Assembly (NCBI GenBank): GCA_030770545.1
Contig: JAUCMP010000031.1
Location: 402,001-466,000, forward strand
Source of the DNA: Macropodus opercularis
Lineage: Eukaryota; Chordata; Actinopteri; Anabantiformes; Osphronemidae
Length of the DNA: 64,000 bases
Direction of reading: 5' to 3'
Of this stretch, positions 59,301 to 64,000 are shown one piece after another. Each line of letters begins with the position of its first letter. Position 1 is the stretch's first letter. The notes beneath the pieces were generated by a model. It was given only the letters and a program-made list of their open reading frames with translations. It did not search any database and was not told the origin of the DNA. A program made the translations under genes and the position numbers.

Positions 59301-62300
59301 TCAAAATGGCCTCATCTTGTTGTCGAAGCCCTCCTTAAAGATGGTGTCCTACTCTGAGCTTCAAAATGGTCCTTGTCAGTCCGATGGGCAGCTTGCCCTG
59401 GTTACAGACTCATCAGAGGCCCAGAGCTGGGTACAGTTCAATATGGAGACCTACAGGAAAAGCCTGAAGACCAACTTACTGGGACACACCGTGCTGTATG
59501 CTGACGTTGTCACGTCCACCATGGACCTATTACAAGGGTAACCCATTCCTCTGACTTTCACGTATGTATGAAAAGTATACTGGCAGCCATATAGACATAC
59601 AAACAAAGTACTGTCTGTGAGTGAAACGGCATGCAACACTTGCACTGTTAACTGCTATATCCCCAAGCAGACCAGCTTTACTTGCACTTATTTACTTTAT
59701 GCTGTTCATTTGGTTATATAAACTTTGTTTAATTTATATATACATTTGTTTGTAGGCAATAACAAGAGAACAAGGGTCCCGGAATTGATAAAAAATGTCT
59801 GATTTATTAAAAGCACTTCTGCTTATTGTAGCAATGCTTTTAAAGCTTTAGCAATGTTGGACAACTCTTGCCAAATTCTATTAGCATATCTTATAGATGC
59901 ACAACCAGTCACGCGTGCACTCACACCTACGGCAATTGAGAGTTTCCGGTTAGCCTAACTGCATGTCTGTGGACTGTGGGAGGAAGCAGGAGACCCCGGA
60001 GAGAACCCACGCAGACTCCACACAGAAAGGCTTCTCGTTGCGAGAGGGATCCAGGACCTTCTCGCTGTGAGGCGACTGTGGTAAACACCACACCACCGTA
60101 CCGCCCCCAAGCAGAAGCAGATCAAACTAAATGTCTGAGGTTTAGAAAGGGCCACGCCTCATTCAAAACGCAGAGTAACGACGTACTAATCATGTGGATC
60201 TGGTGTGATACAATGGGAATGAAATTGAGGGTGTCCCATCTTTTTCCCAGGATTCATAGGGTCCAACTTTTCTTTTCTTTTTTTTTCTTTTTTTACAAGA
60301 ATGTATAATAAAAACTAGCATGCTAGTTGGTCATTTGTTTAAGACTTAGGCTTTGAATAAGGTTTATCATTTTTGTGTCTCTTCAGGATTACACTACACA
60401 TACCAAAGGAGGTGGGATTAATAGCAATAGCAGCTCGACAAACCCAAGGAAAAGGTCAGTTTTCTAAATAGCATTCACACAAGCCTCAAATTGCATCATG
60501 TATTTGTGTTGTCCAAAGCAAAGACAACTTTCACCTTTCAGAATTGTACAATTCTGTCTGATACACTCCATCTTTCTGACATAGGGGTGGCCACTGCCCT
60601 GCTCATTTTCCAAATATTCCTGTCCTAGCTTCTACTGACTGTCTTAATCATGTGTCTTCAGTCAGTCAGCCAGCAGCTAGAAAAACCAACTGACATATTT
60701 GATCAAGGTAAACAGGAGGGAGAGTTGGAAAACCAGCAGGACAGTGGCCCTTGAGGGTTGGGATTGCCCACCCCTGCTCTAATGAAGGTTAAGTACACAG
60801 TCCAAACCCTGATTTGGTATTGCTATACAAGGGGGTACAATAAACACAATCTGTCTTAGCTTCCCCAGATATGTTACCTGCTTGTTATTTTGCAGGCCGA
60901 GGCAGGAATACCTGGCTTAGTCCTCCAGGTTGTGCAATGTTCACACTAAAGGTCCAAGTAGAGTTGACCTCAAGGCTTGGAAAGAAGATTTCCTTCCTCC
61001 AACATCTGGCTGCTCTGGCAGTAGTGGAGGCTGTACGCTCACTTCCTGGATACGAGGTGTCCGCATGTAGTCTTCCTTGTAAAAGATTTGTACATAATAT
61101 GCTATAAAACTGCTTGTGCCACACAGTGTATTAAATGTCATTACAATCAGTAATAATGTACAGCTGTCTTTCAAATTCCCTCAGGACATAGATTTGAGAG
61201 TGAAGTGGCCCAATGACATCTACTACAGTAACTTGATGAAGCTTGGTGGCGTACTGGTGACCTCCACTGTAATAGGGTCAACCTTTCATCTGCTAATAGG
61301 TAAAAACCTCTTTATTACAGCAAATAAGACAAAACTTGTTTTATTAATATTCTTACACAAACTCTTTATTAGACGACCTAACTACCTACCATTATTAACA
61401 ATAATTATGTCCTCTACAGGCTGTGGAGTAAATGTTTCAAATAGCAACCCAACAATATGCATCAATGACCTGATTCAGCGCTACAACAAACAGCATAACT
61501 GCAGTCTGCAGCAACTCAGCTGCGCCCAGCTCATCGCCCAGTCTGTGAGCTGGCTGGAGGCCCTCATCAGCAGATTTCAACAAGGAGGCCCAGATGCCAT
61601 TCTTCCCACCTACTACAAGCGGTGGCTTCACAGGTCAGCAAGTATAGAATGAAAAACGCAATGAAACTAGTCCATTTAAGAAATGGGGATTGTACTAAAA
61701 ATATACAATAATATCTGTTTAAAAGGTATTTGCTCGTTTTGAACGTTTTCAGTAATCCAATTTTAAATGTTCAGTTTAACCCTTGCGAAGGGTCAAAATG
61801 ATAATAGGGGCCACTCAAAGCTCAAAAACTACACAAGGGTTGGATAAAACAGCCGCAGACAGTTGATAAATCACAACACGCTTCATCAGGATGAACGCTT
61901 GGATGAACCTGTTCATCATAGACCCACGTGTTCGTGTTTGGATGTATCACCCAAGGAGGCTGTTTGATCCAACCCTTGTGTGTGTTTTTGAGTTTTGTTC
62001 TCTCCAAGGCCCCACGAGGGTTAATTATCTTTAGAGCCCTCAAGGAATTTTGAATTAAATAAAAAATAAAGTTTTGCTGATGACACATTTACATACACAC
62101 TATATTCTTTCTATTTCTTAATGAATTACCCAGATGTAAGCTTAGAAGTAAATATCTAATTCAGTGACATTACTCCTCCATATAATATTCCTGAAGCAGA
62201 ACTATGATGGTTGGTCTTTTTGTTTTGGGCTCAGTGGGACACGGGTGCACCTCTGGAGTGAGGATGGACTCGAGGCTGAAGTGGTGGGCCTAGATCACAA

Positions 62301-62406
62301 TGGCTTCCTCCAAGTGTACAGCAAGGAGCAAGGTTTGGTCTCAGTTGAGCCTGATGGCAACTCATTTGACATGTTAAAAAACCTGGTGGTTATAAAGCGT
62401 CCTTAG
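53309..62406 (+). CDS. hlcs: Holocarboxylase synthetase (biotin-protein ligase), eleven coding exons
   Basis: HLCS activates biotin with ATP and attaches it to the carboxylases in cytosol and mitochondria. Coding exons: 53309-53551, 55776-55913, 56641-56803, 57543-58534, 58644-58814, 59257-59537, 60387-60454, 60896-61056, 61185-61299, 61420-61633 and 62235-62406; phases agree throughout, giving about 905 residues (long human isoform 873, short form 726). Landmarks are HLHLSSCHECLELENSTI and SAENIPDLP in the large exon 4, GGEAVLCQVHLE at the exon 4/5 join, and the catalytic core AARQTQGKGRGRNTWLSPPG (about 677-696) with RVKWPNDIYYSNLMKLGGVL (744 on), the biotinyl-AMP site and KWPND motif. The C-terminal cap ends GNSFDMLKNLVVIKRP. 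ATG 53309 is the first Met in the open exon 1; residues 1-35 look basic and amphipathic, so mitochondrial targeting is possible. Exon 1 may instead end at 53566. The short-form start Met is absent (Ile165). Confidence 0.96.
53941..54400 (+). repeat. Unclassified repeat interrupted by the TTAA-flanked element
   Basis: 53941-53979 matches 32431-32469 and the sequence after 54258 ('ctctgctgactgacaaaatt', 'gagattaaaaagatgaccaa') matches 32475-32560. The 279-bp unit between is the short element. Confidence 0.65.
53980..54258 (+). mobile_element. TTAA-flanked short non-autonomous DNA element, copy 2
   Basis: Same body as the copy at 7896-8178 ('cacaagggttggataaaaca', 'gatccaaccctggtgtgttt'), right end with TTAA at 54255-54258, left end changed to TCAA (53980-53983). 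Nested in another repeat within hlcs intron 1. Confidence 0.7.
55395..55414. repeat. (TTTA)n microsatellite
   Basis: About five TTTA units in hlcs intron 1. Confidence 0.85.
59765..59890 (+). repeat. Dispersed repeat shared with 22380-22445
   Basis: 'gtagcaatgcttttaaagct' and 'caaattctattagcatat' are the shared words. In hlcs intron 6. Confidence 0.5.
59905..60110 (+). repeat. Common fish interspersed repeat (SINE/LINE tail type)
   Basis: Shows the well-known words 'ctgtggactgtgggaggaag', 'gagaacccacgcagactcca' and 'gaccttctcgctgtgaggcg', found in thousands of fish genomic copies. In hlcs intron 6; degenerate relative to the usual form. Confidence 0.75.
60580..60783. mobile_element. Short non-autonomous hAT-like element (MITE), second copy
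   Basis: Same family as 11448-11636: the right end reads, on the other strand, 'caggggtgggcaatcccaac' and then 'agggccactgtcctgctggt'; the left end 'aggggtggccactgccctgc' has lost about 18 bp. In hlcs intron 7. Confidence 0.65.
61776..62024 (+). mobile_element. TTAA-flanked short non-autonomous DNA element, copy 3
   Basis: A 249-bp unit running TTAACCCTTGCGAAGGGTC ... GGCCCCACGAGGGTTAA with exact TTAA at both ends and good inverted termini; the 'ctagttatcagtgggg' segment of the other copies is deleted. In hlcs intron 10. Confidence 0.75.
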
Positions 62407-63479
62407 GAGCAAATCGAATGAAGTACAAACTAAACACAATTTGATTTAAATGTTTATGTTTTAAATGATTGTTACATAACCAAATGATAGTAATAAGCTG
62501 AATTGTTGGTTAGCCTCTGCTTCTGTTAACCTGTGATAAAGTTGAACTGATTGGGCTGTTTGCTGGTACATGTACATTGAGTTAGTTAAAATCCATTTAT
62601 GGACATGTCTAACCTGATTTCACAAATTAGTCCATTCATAATTTTACAGTTCTTACTTCCTTCTTGACTGAACATTAAGCATACATGCATCACAAAATCT
62701 GTGTACTGTATGTTTACATAAAGCATGTTACATTATATTAGTACTTGTCCCTGGTTGGATACAAGTACTTATTTTGTGAGTAACTGCTGATGCAGAGTAC
62801 TAAAAGCAGTGCTTTTGTGCAGTACCACTGAAACGTTTTTGTGTGCAGATACATTCCAAAGGTTTACATACAATTTGAACATAACATAGAACCACCATGA
62901 TTGAAATTAAAACATGTGACACAATGTCAGTACTATGTAGAATAATACATCAACCTGTATGAGATTCATTAAAAAGTCTGCAATAGTCTGTTGTTGTCAT
63001 TGTTTTTTTGATACTGCTAGTTAGCCCATGTAATGTCATTATAGAAATAATGGTTATTGAAATAACAGTAATGATAAATTATACATTTATTAATAAACAT
63101 TCACTGCAAAGTAGGTACTTCTCTGACACACAAATACACACGTCTTCAGCCATATCCCGATGTCCTTGCCTTACCTTAGTAATTGATGCCCATTCATGTC
63201 ACCTGTGCGTATTCTGGCTCTATATACTATAATATGCATCAGTTCATTGTGACTCTTACAGGTTGTCTGATGATCCTACCGGAGACTCTTCAGCATGTTT
63301 TCATTCGGTTTTTGAAGGCTTCTCTTTTCCAACTGGACCATTGTTCAGACTATGCTGTACCTTTGGGCACTGCAAGTTACATTATTACTTTGCACTTACA
63401 TGTGCATGTGTTACAGAGACCGTGGCCTATTTAATTGGCTTTTTTAAGTTGGTTCATCAGGATTAGTTAGGAGGAATAT
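62407..63479 (+). other. hlcs 3' UTR and downstream flank
   Basis: No coding sequence recognised. The best poly(A) candidate is AATAAA at 63092-63097, about 690 bp after the stop codon. Beyond this the sequence is featureless up to the retroelement at 63480. Confidence 0.45.
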
Positions 63480-64000
63480 GGTTTGAGGATTTATTGAGAC
63501 ATGGACTTCGCTTTGGGAGAGGGCGTCAGCGTTAGAGTGTCGTCCTGGTCAATACTGGACTGACTGAAGCTGAGCAGCCACGTGAGAGAGAAATGTTTAG
63601 TCCTTAGGGTGCTGGGTGCCGAGTAGATAGGGTCTGAAGTGTTGCACAGCCAACACCACTGCCAGCAGTTCCCGTCGTGTGATGCAGTAGTTGTGCAGTA
63701 GTAGCTCAGACTGCAGCTGTAGTAAGCCACCATTCACTCTTCTGTGAGGCCTGGACAACGACAACCTCAACAGGCCTCAGACCACTCAAACCGCCGGCCT
63801 TTGTCCGTTAGTCGATGGAGGGGGCTGGTGATCGTTGCAAAGTCCTTCACAAACCTTTGATAGTAGCGAGACCCAAGAAACTCCTCAGCTCTCTGCAATC
63901 AAGGAGTAGCCCCAGCCTACCACTGTCACTCACTTTGGCTGGTTCAAAAGTCACCCCACAATCGTTGACCCCATGTCCCAGGAACAGAGTCTCTCTGCCC
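63480..64000 (-). mobile_element. Ty3/gypsy retrotransposon pol remnant
   Basis: Read on the minus strand: a 'FLGHGVNDCGV'-like end of the reverse transcriptase, then ELRSFLGLATI, RFVKDFATI-like and SPLHRLTDKGRRFEWS in shifting frames, then an RNase H piece (LLHNYCITRRELLAVV, VQHFRPYLLGT) and a final NADALS-like stretch near 63520. The order is RT thumb, RNase H, connection, as in Ty3/gypsy pol, with a deletion between about 63720 and 63760 and several frameshifts. It runs off the window edge. Confidence 0.75.

Noticed and set aside
1..64000. CRISPR arrays, bacterial operons, tRNA or rRNA genes
   Set aside because: No regularly spaced direct repeats with unique spacers, no tRNA B-box with matching arms, and no rRNA-like conserved stretch seen; the sequence is vertebrate nuclear DNA.

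Overview
This is a window of AT-rich vertebrate nuclear DNA, almost certainly from a teleost fish. The evidence is small exons with GT..AG junctions, long introns, and repeats typical of fish: Tc1/mariner and hAT elements, short non-autonomous DNA transposons, L2-type and other LINEs, and a Ty3/gypsy remnant. There are no bacterial operons, CRISPR arrays or tRNA/rRNA genes that I can support. Exon models were built by hand from reading frame, splice consensus and family resemblance. The five protein-coding genes account for about 4.5 kb of the 64 kb.

Layout. 1-2601: no recognised gene. 2602-4016 (-): an LBH-family transcription cofactor gene in three coding exons. 6634-14260 (-): ska2, a spindle/kinetochore-associated subunit, in five coding exons. 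14262-18158: intergenic, filled by an internally deleted LINE and a 1.3 kb foldback element with 87-bp terminal inverted repeats. 18159-29387 (-): tiprl, the PP2A-family phosphatase regulator, in seven coding exons, with an older Tc1 series and a nearly full-length Tc1 element in its introns. 30421-31119: a compact, apparently bidirectional promoter region between tiprl and riox2. 33779-49036 (+): riox2 (MINA53), a JmjC ribosomal oxygenase, in nine coding exons, with an almost full-length antisense L2-type LINE in intron 5. 49046-53250: intergenic, a degenerate LINE interrupted by a Tc1-derived repeat. 53309-62406 (+): hlcs, holocarboxylase synthetase, in eleven coding exons. 63480-64000: a Ty3/gypsy pol remnant on the minus strand.

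The genes do not form one pathway. They are housekeeping or regulatory genes: biotin attachment to carboxylases (hlcs), ribosomal protein hydroxylation (riox2), phosphatase control (tiprl), chromosome segregation (ska2) and transcription/Wnt-related regulation (lbh family). Their human counterparts lie on five different chromosomes, so the cluster is a fish-side arrangement.

I found no clearly new molecular system. The best structural observations are a family of roughly 250-280 bp elements flanked by TTAA, with three copies, one half-copy and a matching empty site all in this window; the foldback element with nested palindromes; and several gene-model points (hlcs start, ska2 last exon, riox2 upstream in-frame ATG, an lbh stop codon lying inside a splice-donor-like sequence).
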